From Symbiodinium natans (taxonomy: Eukaryota; Sar; Dinophyceae; Suessiales; Symbiodiniaceae), in NCBI GenBank assembly GCA_905221605.1, contig CAJNDS010002130.1, positions 139,001 through 203,000 of the forward strand: a DNA stretch of 64,000 nucleotides, written 5' to 3'. Position numbers and translations under genes: made by a program. The notes under the pieces were generated by a model. It saw only the letters and a list, made by a program, of their open reading frames with translations, ran no database searches and was not told the DNA's origin. Positions 33,035-44,079 of the stretch are shown in pieces; the first letter of the stretch is position 1; each line of letters begins with the position of its first letter.

Positions 33035-34560
33035 GTGTGATTCTTCTTCATATGGCTATACAAATAGGCAAACAGGGCTCACAAGGTTTTATCCAGGGTT
33101 TGTAGGGTCGACAGGGTGCAAGGCTGCGGGGGGGTTAGAGTCAGAATCAGGGCTTAGGGGTTTTGGGGGTGGGGTCCTACATTCAACCCGAAAACGCACC
33201 CACCCACCCCCACCCCCCCGGAGCGCCGAGAACCGCCGTTTCTACCAAGGATCTTACAAGACTTACAAGACAGAGCATGGATGGATGGATGGCACGCAGG
33301 GTACGGCTGCCAAAGGGTGCCTTCCCCTCCGCCGTCTCAGGGAGCCTCCGCAAGCGTCATCGGCAACCCTCCAGCAAAGGTTCGAGGTCCCTGACTGGCC
33401 ACCCCACGCAAGCATCCATGAACTCCCCAGTGCCCGCACAGACGCCGAAGCGCACAGGCCAGACGGCAGTGGATCCTCGAACTGTATGCGAGCACAGGGG
33501 CCAGTAGTGAGTCCACGCATCCTCCATTCAAACCCTGCACTCTATAGGCAAAGGCCAGGAATTTCACTGCCAATGCCCAGAGTGAGTGCCCATAACAGTA
33601 TGGGCTGCGAGGACAAGCCTGCGTGGCAACACTGCGCCAGCAGGCTGTGGAAGCAGCCCGTACAAGACAGAGCATACTCAGCCTCTTACCAAGAACTCTT
33701 AAAACAAGGGGAACTACCCCGAAGCCTGTCCCAGGGGCCTCCCATAAGTCCTCCAGGTGCCAGGATGGGCCACCAGAGCTCCAGATCCCGGGAGACCTCG
33801 CTGCTTCGAACATCCAAGGCCTCCTTTTTTGTTTGCTTTGCTTTTTTTGTTGTAGGGTTTATAGGGTCTAAGGTTAGGGTTTTAGGGTTTAAGGTTCCCC
33901 AAGCTCCCAAGGACCGAGGGTCGCGGCCGCTTCCTCGGCGTGGTTTGCGTCCACGTAAATGAACCTGAGCATTTCGGGCCAATTTGTGTTAGGGCTTGGG
34001 ATTTTAGGGTTGTTGGGGCTGTTAGGGCTGTTCGGGTTGTTAGGGTTTGTTCGGGTTGTTAGGATTTAGGGTTTAAGGTTTCGGGGTTCGGGTTAGTAGG
34101 ATGGAGGGTTTCGGGCCGTCAGAGCGATCCTGATCCAACCTTGGGGCCCTGAGCGTCAACTCGCAGCCTCAAGCTTTCGCATCCCAAAGAACTTCATGGT
34201 GGGACTCTGGAAAAACACATACACATAATCAAGGAGCCTTGAGAATTCGTAATTAGAATCCGGGCTTTGGGGGGGGGTATTAGTTATTATATTGATAAAG
34301 GGGCCATAAGGGAATGCTATTGGCAATCATTCCGACCCCGATTACAGCACCTCTTCGAGGGCCCTACCCTTTGAATCTATGCTCCACACCCCTCCCTTAA
34401 AAAGAGCAACCCTAAACCCTAAACCCTAAACCCTTGAAAAAAGAGCTGGGCTCTGGCGTGGCAACAGCTGGCGTCTGATCCCCGCGCTTGTAAACCTCAC
34501 AGCAACGCAACGGCGCCTTGTACAAACCTGTCAGCCTCAATGCCTGTACCCCGGATTACC
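33035..34560. other. No gene recognised; degenerate TTAGGG-like repeats
   Basis: An open plus-strand frame runs about 32970-33962 but begins in microsatellite and has no domain. TTAGGGTTGTT-type variants occupy 33990-34100, and short CCCTAAA units lie at 34410-34433. Confidence 0.35.
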
Positions 34561-34569
34561 AATGCGACT

Positions 34570-35650
34570 CACTTAGTGGACTCTACCAAACACCTTGCTT
34601 GGTAACAGTGCACGGACTTGCACACTTTCTTGGACCCGCCTCCGCGAAGGAGTATGAGAAGTCGCGCACCTGGCCGCGCAAGTGAACGCAACCGCTGCCC
34701 CACTGCTCTGCAATGCAGGGGCTCACGCAGATCCTCTGAGCTGCTTATGCGCAGTGCGATGGTAATCTTCTGTTTTGGTTGCAGGAGGCAAGTTGCCTGC
34801 TTTGCGCGTATGTGACGACCGGGCCAGCAATGGGACGCCCCTTCAAGCATGAAGGCTTGCGATGAGGTCCGATGAGGTGCAGAGGTTGAAACGCAGCTGT
34901 CACCGTCAAGAGAATGGCCCCAACGAGACACTAGAATCATTAGAGTGGCTCATCAGCGTACATAAACATATATATATATACATATATATATATATAATGT
35001 ATAATATATATAATGTATAATATATGTGAAAATCGGACGGCGGGGCCAGAACATAGCGGCCTTCCTCAGCTGGCACTAGCCATGTGAACTCGGCTTACAT
35101 GCGCAAAACCATGGTCTTGTGAACGTCTCCTTGCCAAGGCTCAAAGGGCTCCAGGCGATTGCGAAGATCCTGAGCGAATCGGTGCTGTACAGGCCTTCAT
35201 TTGTCCACAGTGGCCCACAGACGCTTGCAGTGACATGCCGCACAAGGTGTGTGGCAAGCCCAGAAGGGGTCCTCAAAGATCAGCTGGTGGTCGTTGTCCT
35301 GCAGGTTCGCCGGGTCATCGTAGCCACGCCACTGGTGGATGTATGGATCCACCAGGTACCTGAACACGAAGGCGCCTATCTTGTCGAGCGAAGCTCTTTT
35401 GCACCTTCGAGTATAATCCGTGGGGCACAGTGAAACCAGTGGGGGCACAGGCCATGCGACGACGTCCAGTCCCGCAGCAAGCGTACCGCGAAATCGCCGC
35501 GCCCCACGCCGAGGAGGACCTTGGCGTGCAGCATTCCCCGAAATTCCCCCCAAGTTCCGAGTGCCGAGAGACTCTCGGAGAACGTGATAAGATGTGGCAG
35601 TTCTCCCTGTGTGGCTTGAGATGATGGGTGGGAGCTGAGCTCGGAACTCC
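34570..35650 (-). CDS. Multi-exon gene candidate, unidentified
   Basis: Minus-strand coding stretches in order: about 35545-35410 (MLHAKVLLGVGRGDFAVRLL, RDWTSSHGLCPHWFHC), about 35385-35245 (AFVFRYLVDPYIHQWRGYDD, PANLQDNDHQLIFEDPFW), about 35190-35105 (HRFAQDLRNRLEPFEPWQGD, VHKTMVLRM) and perhaps about 34780-34630 (VRDFSYSFAEAGPRK or an overlapping frame). Frames change between stretches, so introns are needed; AG acceptors followed by G occur at the expected edges. Composition is clearly protein-like, but I recognise no family. Confidence 0.5.
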
Positions 35651-35864
35651 CAGACCCCTGGGCATTTGGGCCTGGAGAGCAAAACGTTTCACGAGGTCAG
35701 GTTTTGGCTCTGAGTGGTGTTGCAGGTCGACGCTTTTCATCAACCGACTCAAACAACAGAGCCCCCAACCCTATAGTGGAGGCTCTTCTAAATGATGAGC
35801 CCTTGGGGGTACCCGAAGCTACACCATCCCAACCTCTCGAAGAACAGAATCCCTAAACCCAAAA

Positions 35865-36480
<616 letters not shown>

Positions 36481-36544
36481 GACACAAAACCCTAAACCCT
36501 AAACCCTATAAATTCCCTAAACCCAAACCCGGAAAAGAAGGGAA

Positions 36545-36612
36545 AGGAGGCGAAGCCTGCAGCACCTGGCCGAGCTCCTCCCGCCGCCGCACCAAGACCC
36601 CTGCGCCCTCGG
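36545..36612 (-). CDS. Candidate exon, coiled-coil-like
   Basis: The minus strand reads ARAEGAGVLVRRREELGQVL followed by Q and a possible donor. CCCTAAA units lie left (36487-36512), and a G22 run with TTTAGGG/TTTCGGG variants lies right (36659-36720). Charged helical composition; no family recognised. Confidence 0.4.
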
Positions 36613-36699
36613 CTCTTGCCCGCGCTTTGTGAGGTTTCGGGTTGTGGGTTGTTTTCTCTGGGGGGGGGGGGGGGGGGGGGGTTGGGCGTTTAGGGTTTC

Positions 36700-38530
36700 G
36701 GGTTTCGGGTGTAGGGTTTCGGGGGGGCTCCTGGTAGTCGGAACTAGGTTTTGGCTTCAGACCATTTCAGACCGACAGCTTTGATAGAGGGTTTGGTGGG
36801 GCTTGGTCAGGTTCAGGATGATCTCTGCCCCCCCCAAACGCTTCTCAGAAAGTTGGGGGCAGTTCATCTACGGCAAGCCGTCCTGTCAGCTTGAACCTCC
36901 TCGACTGAATGTTGGATTCATTGGCTAAGATTTTTTGGTTAAGTCAACACTGTTCACAGTATCAGGTCCTTTGGCATGTGTGTATATATATAAAGTCCGA
37001 ACCACCACCACAACAACCATGATAAAGAGAGAAGAGGAAGAACACAATACTAGTAAAATTAGTGAGGGTGCAAATAACAGCAAGAAACAATACCAATAAG
37101 AATAAAAACAATGACAATCAAACTGATTTACTTCATTATCTACCTGCATACATATAAACATATATATATATACGTGTATATGCATCTGTATATGTGTATG
37201 ATATATAAACATGTATGTAGCTGTCCTTGTTGTTATACTTAATAAATACGACTACGATGATTATGTATGCTCACTATGATTATGTATACACATATTCCAC
37301 CCCCCCCCCCTCCCCCCCTCGCCCTCCCCAGCGCCTGCGGCGCAGGAGCGGCCGACAGTCCTGGAGGTACCTGGGCCTCGCAGGCGACGAGTTGGACTCA
37401 GCTCTCCAGTGTTGCACCTCATTCGGGGGTTTCCGAAAATGAGGGACCCTTAAGATATACCCCCACATAGTAGGATTCGCCTTTTTATAAGGACCCCAAT
37501 AAGTTAAGGTGCTGAAACATCAGCTTTGCCATATTGTTTGAAATCTTGGGCTGCGCACTAAAGTCATAGTGAAAGGCATGCAAGACAGCGACGTCGACGT
37601 CGAGCACACAGCTTTTGACGTGACGCAGCGTTAAGAACCAAATGTTTCAGAGCGCACCTGACATCGACGTTCGGATGAGAATCTCTGCCTCTAAATAATT
37701 TCTAAATGGGCGGCGGCATGCAACTCCCATCTGCCAAAAAACCTGATTCCGCCTGCGAGGACTGTTGAAAGTGGCGGCCGTCGTCTGTGTTGTGGACATG
37801 TTCACAATGGCCCATGGCCAGGGCCCTTACAACAGCTCGAGCAAGCACTACCAGGAACTCCCCGCCATGACCTGCCTCGTTGCGTGCGCATTGCATGTGC
37901 CACATGTAAGACCTCGTCTGAAATATATCGCTTACATCGTGGAGCGATGGATTTGTCAGAGCCTAGCCGCCAAGCCTGCCATGCAATCCATGTTAGCGCA
38001 GGTCCCCCGACCCCCTTGTAAGACTGCAAGGCTCTCGTAAACACTGCCAGAAGACTGTTACATGTCATAGACTTCTGCAGACGGACAGCTGGGAGCCTGT
38101 GGCATTGGCTGAGGGGCCGCTCGCGGCGGCACCTCTTCGAGTATGGGACCAAAATCGCGGTGCTGGTGTTTCGTGGTACAGCTGTAGGCTTAAAGCAACT
38201 GCAATGACTCAGCTGCCAATTCCTGCACCCCAACCGTGAACTCGCCACCATGTTATGGAGCTGCGCCTGCACCTGTGGAGGCATCGCTGCCTGCCCAAAG
38301 GAGTGCAAGGATTGAAGGTGAACCAGCTTGAAAGACCAAGGATGAAGCTTTACTATGGTATTTGTATTCATTGTGTTCAGCAGTGTACTAATAATGATAA
38401 TGAGAATAGCAACACCAAGAATAGTCATGAGAACAAGACTTTAAGGACAAGGACCGTGACAGCAAAAACGGCTGCCCAGGTGCGAGGCAGAGGATCCTCT
38501 GGGGTCCCCTAACAGCCGAAACCACCGCAT
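36700..38530. other. No supported gene
   Basis: Includes AT-rich microsatellite around 36975-37260, a C-run at 37301-37318 and an inverted-end element at 37424-37505. The 208-codon minus-strand frame at 37802-38428 has no domain and runs into low-complexity AAT/AAC DNA at its start. Confidence 0.35.
37424..37505. mobile_element. Partial copy of the inverted-end element
   Basis: Left end GGGGGTTTCCGAAAATGAGG, the AGTAGGATTCGCC block and AAGGACCCCAATAAG are present; the right inverted end is missing. Confidence 0.5.
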
Positions 38531-38789
38531 CATCTCTACTGGCGAGATCTGCCTACGAGCCCCCCGCCAATCTTTTCAGGTCTCACAGACTCAAAGCGAA
38601 ATCCTAAAACCGCAATAAGGGATATATCCCCCAAAACCAAAGCGAAACAGTCCTCAGCGCCACAGGCAAACCGGGCGGCCAACCCTAAACGCCCTGAAAA
38701 ACCCTCCTCACATCTCTGAGCTCTCAACCCTAAACCCCCATTTGCCCTAAACCAAAAGGGACCCCTGCTCAAACCAAAACGCATCCTTC

Positions 38790-38873
38790 GAATTCCGAGG
38801 CGCCTCGGTCTCCTTGAGGTGTTGGAGGATGGGGCTGGGTGGAGGCATGCGCCCAGCCGCCGCCAGGGTCTCC
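38790..38873 (-). CDS. Candidate exon, unknown protein
   Basis: Between CCCTAAA-type (left) and TTTAGGG-type (right) sequences, the minus strand reads LKKETLAAAGRMPPPSPILQ, then HLKETEAP. An AAG acceptor edge and a GC or GA donor are possible. Confidence 0.45.
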
Positions 38874-38940
38874 TTCTTCAAGGGGTGCGTGTGTGAGGTT
38901 TAGGGTTCAGGGTGCAGGGTTAGTTTAGGACGCCGTTGCC

Positions 38941-39140
38941 ATCATCATCATCATCATCATCATTATCATCATCATCACCGTCGTCGGCATCGTCATTGTT
39001 GTCCGCAGCATCAGCATCCGCATCAGCATTCACATCAGCATCGCCACCATCATTACCGCCATGATTGCCACTACGATGACCACCACGATCGCCACGGCCA
39101 CCAGCATCACCAGCATCACAGCGTTACCCTCATGCATCAT

Positions 39141-39171
<31 letters not shown>

Positions 39172-39240
39172 AGCAGCATCAGCATCAGCATCAGCATCAT
39201 CATCATCACCACCACCACCATCATCATCATCATCATGCCA
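38941..39240. repeat. CAT/CAG/CAC trinucleotide repeats
   Basis: Two CAT blocks (38941-38980, 39135-39162) and a CAG-CATCAG-CAT-CAC series (39162-39240). Separated by degenerate triplets. Confidence 0.9.
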
Positions 39241-39365
39241 TCGTCAGTTGCGACCTCCTGACCGGGTCAGGGCAGCGACCCTTGTTGCCGAATGCGCTTG
39301 ACGACTTACAACTTGCTACTCGGAGCTGGTATTCAAGCCGAGGTCTCTACGCCCATCCCCGAAAC

Positions 39366-39445
39366 CCGAAACCCTAAACCCTAAACCCTAAAACCTAAAC
39401 CCTAAACCCTAAACCTAAACCCTAAACCCTAAAGCCCTAAAGCCC
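39366..39445. repeat. CCCTAAA array left of exon at 39458-39508
   Basis: About ten units, with AAAACC and AAAGCC variants toward the exon. Confidence 0.9.
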
Positions 39446-39457
39446 TGAAACCCTAAC

Positions 39458-39508
39458 TTTTGCTGGCACTCCTGCTGCTCTTTGGCCTTGTCTTGAAGGG
39501 AGTCCAAC
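39458..39508 (-). CDS. Candidate coiled-coil exon with telomere-like donor
   Basis: A 51 nt minus-strand exon: acceptor GCGGAG, then LDSLQDKAKEQQECQQ and a split codon. The donor is GTTAGGG, so the intron begins directly with telomere-like sequence, and the upstream intron contains the array at 39556-39640. The peptide is a highly charged heptad-like helix. Protein unknown; it may belong with the exon at 38790-38873. Confidence 0.55.
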
Positions 39509-39555
39509 CTCCGCAGCCCGAGCTTCGGGGTCTCTTAGGGCTTCCAAAAGGCCAA

Positions 39556-39640
39556 GGTTTAGGGTTTAGGGTTTAGGGTTTAGGGTTTAGGGTTTAGGGT
39601 TTAGGGTTTAGGGTTTAGGGTTTAGGGTTTCAGGTTTCAG
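39556..39640. repeat. TTTAGGG array right of exon at 39458-39508
   Basis: About eleven perfect units on the plus strand, in the opposite orientation to the array at 39366. Confidence 0.95.
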
Positions 39641-40249
39641 GGTTTAGGGGCCACAATTCCATCTTCAAGGCTCCCATCCCCCAAGCCCCCTTTAACAAAT
39701 GCGCATGTCAAACCTCTGCGGTTTAAAGCGCCGGCAGATTCCCACCGACAAGGCACAAGTTTTTACCCTGAAATGCAGAGCTCATGCATCCAAAACAACT
39801 TTATAATACTACACTACAAGCGACCAAAGGGAACCAGAAGAAGGGCAGGAGCAGAAGATAACAGTGTGACCGTCTGGGTTTTCCCAAAGCCCAACCAGCG
39901 CCTTGGCAAGTTTCGGGCTTTGGGGGGAGGGGGCAAGGGCTGAAATTCACATCTTGGGGGGGGGGGGGGGGGAATTCGAAGCGATTGTAAGGCGGTGGAT
40001 CTCAGGTGGCGACTCCCGCAGCAGGGCATCTGTGGAGAGCCCAGGAGAGGATGCCGCTGCGGCCACCTCGGTCAGGATGAGGCTCCGTGGGCATACTGAC
40101 AGCTGAAGGTGGGTCAGGGCGCTCTGGCCCAGAAGCCTCAACTACCAGAGCCACCCAGCACCCTCTCCAAGTAGCGGCATACCAAGGAAAAAGGACCGCA
40201 AAAAGGGACAAGGGCACCCTTTTTAACCCTAAACCCTGAAACACGTATC

Positions 40250-40343
40250 TGAAAACTCAAAAGGCGCTGCTGAAGCCCTCCGTGCCCCGAACCTCACGGG
40301 GCCGGCGAGTTGGCGCAGACGGCACCGCACCTTTACAGTCATC
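40250..40343 (-). CDS. Candidate exon, Arg-rich
   Basis: After a possible AAAG acceptor the minus strand reads VRCRLRQLAGPVRFGARRAS, then AAPFEF. CCCTAAACCCTGAA lies to the left, and a long GA repeat lies to the right where the upstream intron would be. Confidence 0.35.
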
Positions 40344-40345
<2 letters not shown>

Positions 40346-40394
<49 letters not shown>

Positions 40395-40566
40395 GAGAGT
40401 GAGACAGAGAGAGAGAGAGAGGGAGAGAGGGAGAGGGAGGAATAAGAGGAGTAAGGACTTAGTGTTTAAGTTTAAGGCTTAGTAGAGAGAGAGAGAGAGA
40501 CAGAGAGGGAGAGAGAGACAGAGGGAGAGACTGACAGAGACAAGCACAGACAAAGAGAGGGAGAGA
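40346..40566. repeat. GA-rich microsatellite
   Basis: (GA)n at 40348-40400 with GC interruptions, GGAGAGGGAG variants to 40440, and a second GA block at 40484-40566. Confidence 0.9.
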
Positions 40567-41089
40567 TGGTCCGTTCACCAAATGGTTGCGCCTTTCCCGA
40601 GACTTTCTTCTGGCAGGGACCCGAACGAGGATCTTTCATGCATGGTAATGACTGGAGGACCCAGACATGAAAGCTCACAGCAGCGATCGGCTTTGTGCTC
40701 TTCGAGTGATTCGGGTAGCGGGTTCTTGGATTCTCAAATCGCGCGGCGGGCCCCTCAAAACCCCCAAACCCGGCCCCTCAACCCCAAAACCGACCCAAAA
40801 AACGCTATATATGGTTGTGCGCTGTGCGTTCTGCGCCCCCCTCCCCCCCCCCCCATGGTATCCCCCCTCAAACCCGAAAACCAACCCAGAACCACCCCAC
40901 AGGGGGAGGAGGCGGGGGGGGGGGGGGGGTAGGCAGTAAACCTTCTTTCTTTTTTTGGGGGGGGGGGGGGGGGGGCCAGCCGGGGCGCAACCATAAAAGG
41001 TTGCGCGGCCCACCCCACCCCACCCCCCAAAAAAGAAACAAAAAATCGCCTACCCCCCCCCCCCCCCTGTGGGGTGGTTCTGGGTGGTT

Positions 41090-41240
41090 GTTTAGGGTTT
41101 AGGGTTTAGGGTTTCGGGTTGAGGGTTGAGGGTAGGGTTTAGGGTTTAGGGTTTAGGGTTTAGGGTTTAGGGTTTAGGGTTTAGTTTTGGGTTTTAGGGT
41201 TTAGGGTTTAGGGTTTAGGGTTTAGGGTTTAGGGTTTTGC
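41090..41240. repeat. TTTAGGG array
   Basis: About eighteen units with TTTCGGG and TTGAGGG variants near the start. Confidence 0.9.
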
Positions 41241-42280
41241 GTGGGGTTAGGGTTTCCCTTGGGGGGGGGGGGGGGGATACTATGGGGGGGGGGGGGGGGG
41301 GGGGGGCAAAGCGCACAACCATAGGGTTGAACACCCCCTCGGAACTCCTGACCCAAAACCCGACCCAAAACACCTTGCAGGAACACAAAAACAACCCCCC
41401 ATATTGGGGCACATAATCTTTATTCTGGGAAAGGTACCCCTTGTTTCGGAACACCAACCATAAACCCTACACCCCGAACCGCCGGATGAAAACACCAGAC
41501 AATGGGAGTCCCCCCCGAAGATCCAGTGCGGTTCAGAGCATAGGCTTTAGGGTGAGGGCCCTTCTTGTTCCAGTTCTTTTGGGAAAGGAAAGAGAGGGGG
41601 TTTAGGGTTTATGTAGAGCTTAAGGGGGTTGAGATTTGGAGAGTCTGGCACTTGGGTTTCTGGGTGATGCGAAGTTGCGGTGCTTCTCGGACCTGGGGTC
41701 TAGAAGGCTCCGGGCTTAGGGGGGGTTGTTCTATGAAAACAGAGGATGCCAAGAGGCGCCCGAACTCAGGGAATAGGGACCAAGACAAACCATACAATTC
41801 TACCCCCACCCCCCCTCCCCAAAAAACAATAAACAAACAAACAAACAAACAGTGTACTGCCCGTCAAGGCTACTGACTCGACCCCTAAACCCTGAACCCT
41901 GGACTCTAAACCCTGCTAACTTCCTCCACAACTCAAGGTCTGCTTCAGCAACTTCCGAGCTGGGCGCCTGCTTCCGCAGGCTCCTGCGGCCTCTCGGGGG
42001 TGGGGGGGGATGGGGGGTTTAGGGTTTAGGGGTTAGGGTTTACAGGGGGGAGGTAAAGTTTAGGGTTTCGGGCTAAACGCCGAACCCAGAAATTGAAAAT
42101 GCAGAAATTGCGTTTGTGGAACAACTGTTCAAGTCGTTTTGGCGCTTCATACCTTGCATCTTAAGAGCGGGTCCAAAGCGAAGTCGTGCCACATAAGGCA
42201 AATTCAGGACAACTGCTTCGACAACAAAGTGGTGTTGGTCAGCAAAAGGACTCCCAGCGTGGCAAGGCGGCCTCGTCATG

Positions 42281-42388
42281 ATATGGGGGTTTACGGAAAT
42301 AGGGGGACCCCTAATATCGTCCCCCAGAAAGTAGGATTCCCTTAGAATAAGGACCACAAGGTACCCCGAATGTTGTAAACCCCCCTTT
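42281..42388. mobile_element. Copy of the ~105 bp inverted-end element
   Basis: Left end ATGGGGGTTTACGGAAATAG, right end GTTGTAAACCCCCC, with AGTAGGATTCCCTT and AAGGACC blocks between. The ends are inverted relative to each other. Confidence 0.6.
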
Positions 42389-43970
42389 TGGTATGCTAAG
42401 ACATCATTGAAGAGTCCGAACTTGCCATCCCACCCTTGCAAGATACTACGCGTTCGCCGGCGGATGCGGTGATGTCTCGACATGGTGATCTTCAGAATTT
42501 CAGTCGGGCTGGGCTCTTCCTTTGCCAAAACTGGGGCTTCTTGCGGCCCGCGAAGCTATATTCTGGACACGGAACGATGCGGATGAATCTTGAATTGAGG
42601 CTCTCATACTCAAAACCAGGAACGCGCCTGGGAGTCGGTTCACGACACCTCGGCCAATTTCGCGCGGTTTCAGGTTGGGGGGGGATTCCGAATGAAGTAC
42701 CCGTAAGAGGTATATATTTGGGACATAAACCCTAAACCACCTCAACCCCTTTGGGCTTTCCTGCGACACAGGTTGGGTCGCCCCGGACATGTCTGACGCT
42801 GGGAGGTACCAGGGAACGAGGTACTGTTGTCCATCCAAGGAGCGTCCGCTCCTGGAACGGGTTGTGAATCTGCAGTGCCAGAATCAACAGGCACCTTGCC
42901 GGGGGGAGGGGGGAGGGGGGGCTGCTGGCCCTACAAACCTGAACCACACCCCCCGGGATGCTAAAAACTCAACATACACCGTGGGCATACCCTTGAGAGA
43001 AATGAAGGGGGGATGGTCAAGTCCTGCAAGCATTGAGGTTAAGGGGTCCGGTTTTGGGGTATGTTGACGTATTCTTTTTGAACAAGCTGAAACCCTCTGC
43101 TCCCCCTAACATGAGAAGCCCCGATCCCATGATCAACCAGCGTTTCATTCTAGGTGTTGTGCTGAATGAGGGTCCCTTTGTTCGGGATCCCCTGCCATTG
43201 TAAAGTTCCCGGGGCCTGCGGGGAGCTTTAGTTCGAAAGGGGGATGGCGGGGTTTCTCCCGTATGGGCATGCGCATGGGCAGCTCATTCCAAGGCACGTC
43301 ACCAAGGTGTAGAAGTCGTACGAACCCATGGCCGGAGCTTACTTGCGCACGGCAATCGCCACTTACGGTCCTTTGCGGCGTCTCAGCTTCCCAATTCCGG
43401 GGCTGTCAGGGCTTGGTGCGGCATCCACGTGCCAGGGATTTTCTGCAGGACTGTCCCTGATACCGACGGGTTTGTGCATGCTGGAGCATGGTACGGTGTG
43501 GTGCTGCCATTGCTGGGTAGGGTTGGCTGGTACATGACAAGCAGTTGGGCACATGCGCCAAGGCGCCTTGCTGCTTGAAGCGCTGCAAGGGTCGTCGCGT
43601 CCACACTGCAGCGCTCTACATGAAACATATTGAAACATGGCACAGCAACAAGACCCTTGTTCTGCGAACCGGACACCGCAAAAGCAGATGAGGATGACAC
43701 TTACTGCCCGAGTCGACTCTTGAAACCTGACTGTCTTGCTATCACTAGAATTACCCTTGACTCCGCGACACGCTTTCCAGTTCCTGAGCATGCAAGTGGC
43801 GTTACAAAAATGGGCAAAGCTGACACGTTCAGCTGAAGAAACAACAAATTGACATGACATGAACTGCACTCCATCTGAATCTGCACCCATGCCAAACAAC
43901 ACCGGCAACCTGAAACAATCACCAATCAACATCCCCTCATCATCCCTAAGCAATATGTATACTCTGCATA

Positions 43971-44075
43971 AACAAACAAACAAACAAACAAACAAACAAA
44001 CAAAACAAAACAAAACAAAACAAAACAAACAAACAAGCAAACAAACAAGCAAGCAAACAAACAAACAAACAAACA
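43971..44075. repeat. AAAC / AAAAC microsatellite
   Basis: About 105 bp of AAAC and AAAAC units. A shorter AAAC run occurs at 41826-41851. Confidence 0.9.
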
Positions 44076-44079
44076 CCCG

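Larger units (their letters stand above)
40567..43969. other. Repeat-rich, no supported gene
   Basis: Several G or C homopolymers of 13-25 bases (40845-40855, 40914-40929, 40957-40975, 41263-41276, 41284-41306). The TTTAGGG array at 41090-41240 is long. An island at about 41925-41995 reads AAGACGSRRPARKLLKQT on the minus strand between CCCTAAA- and TTTAGGG-type repeats and might be an exon. Other frames are unconvincing. Confidence 0.4.
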
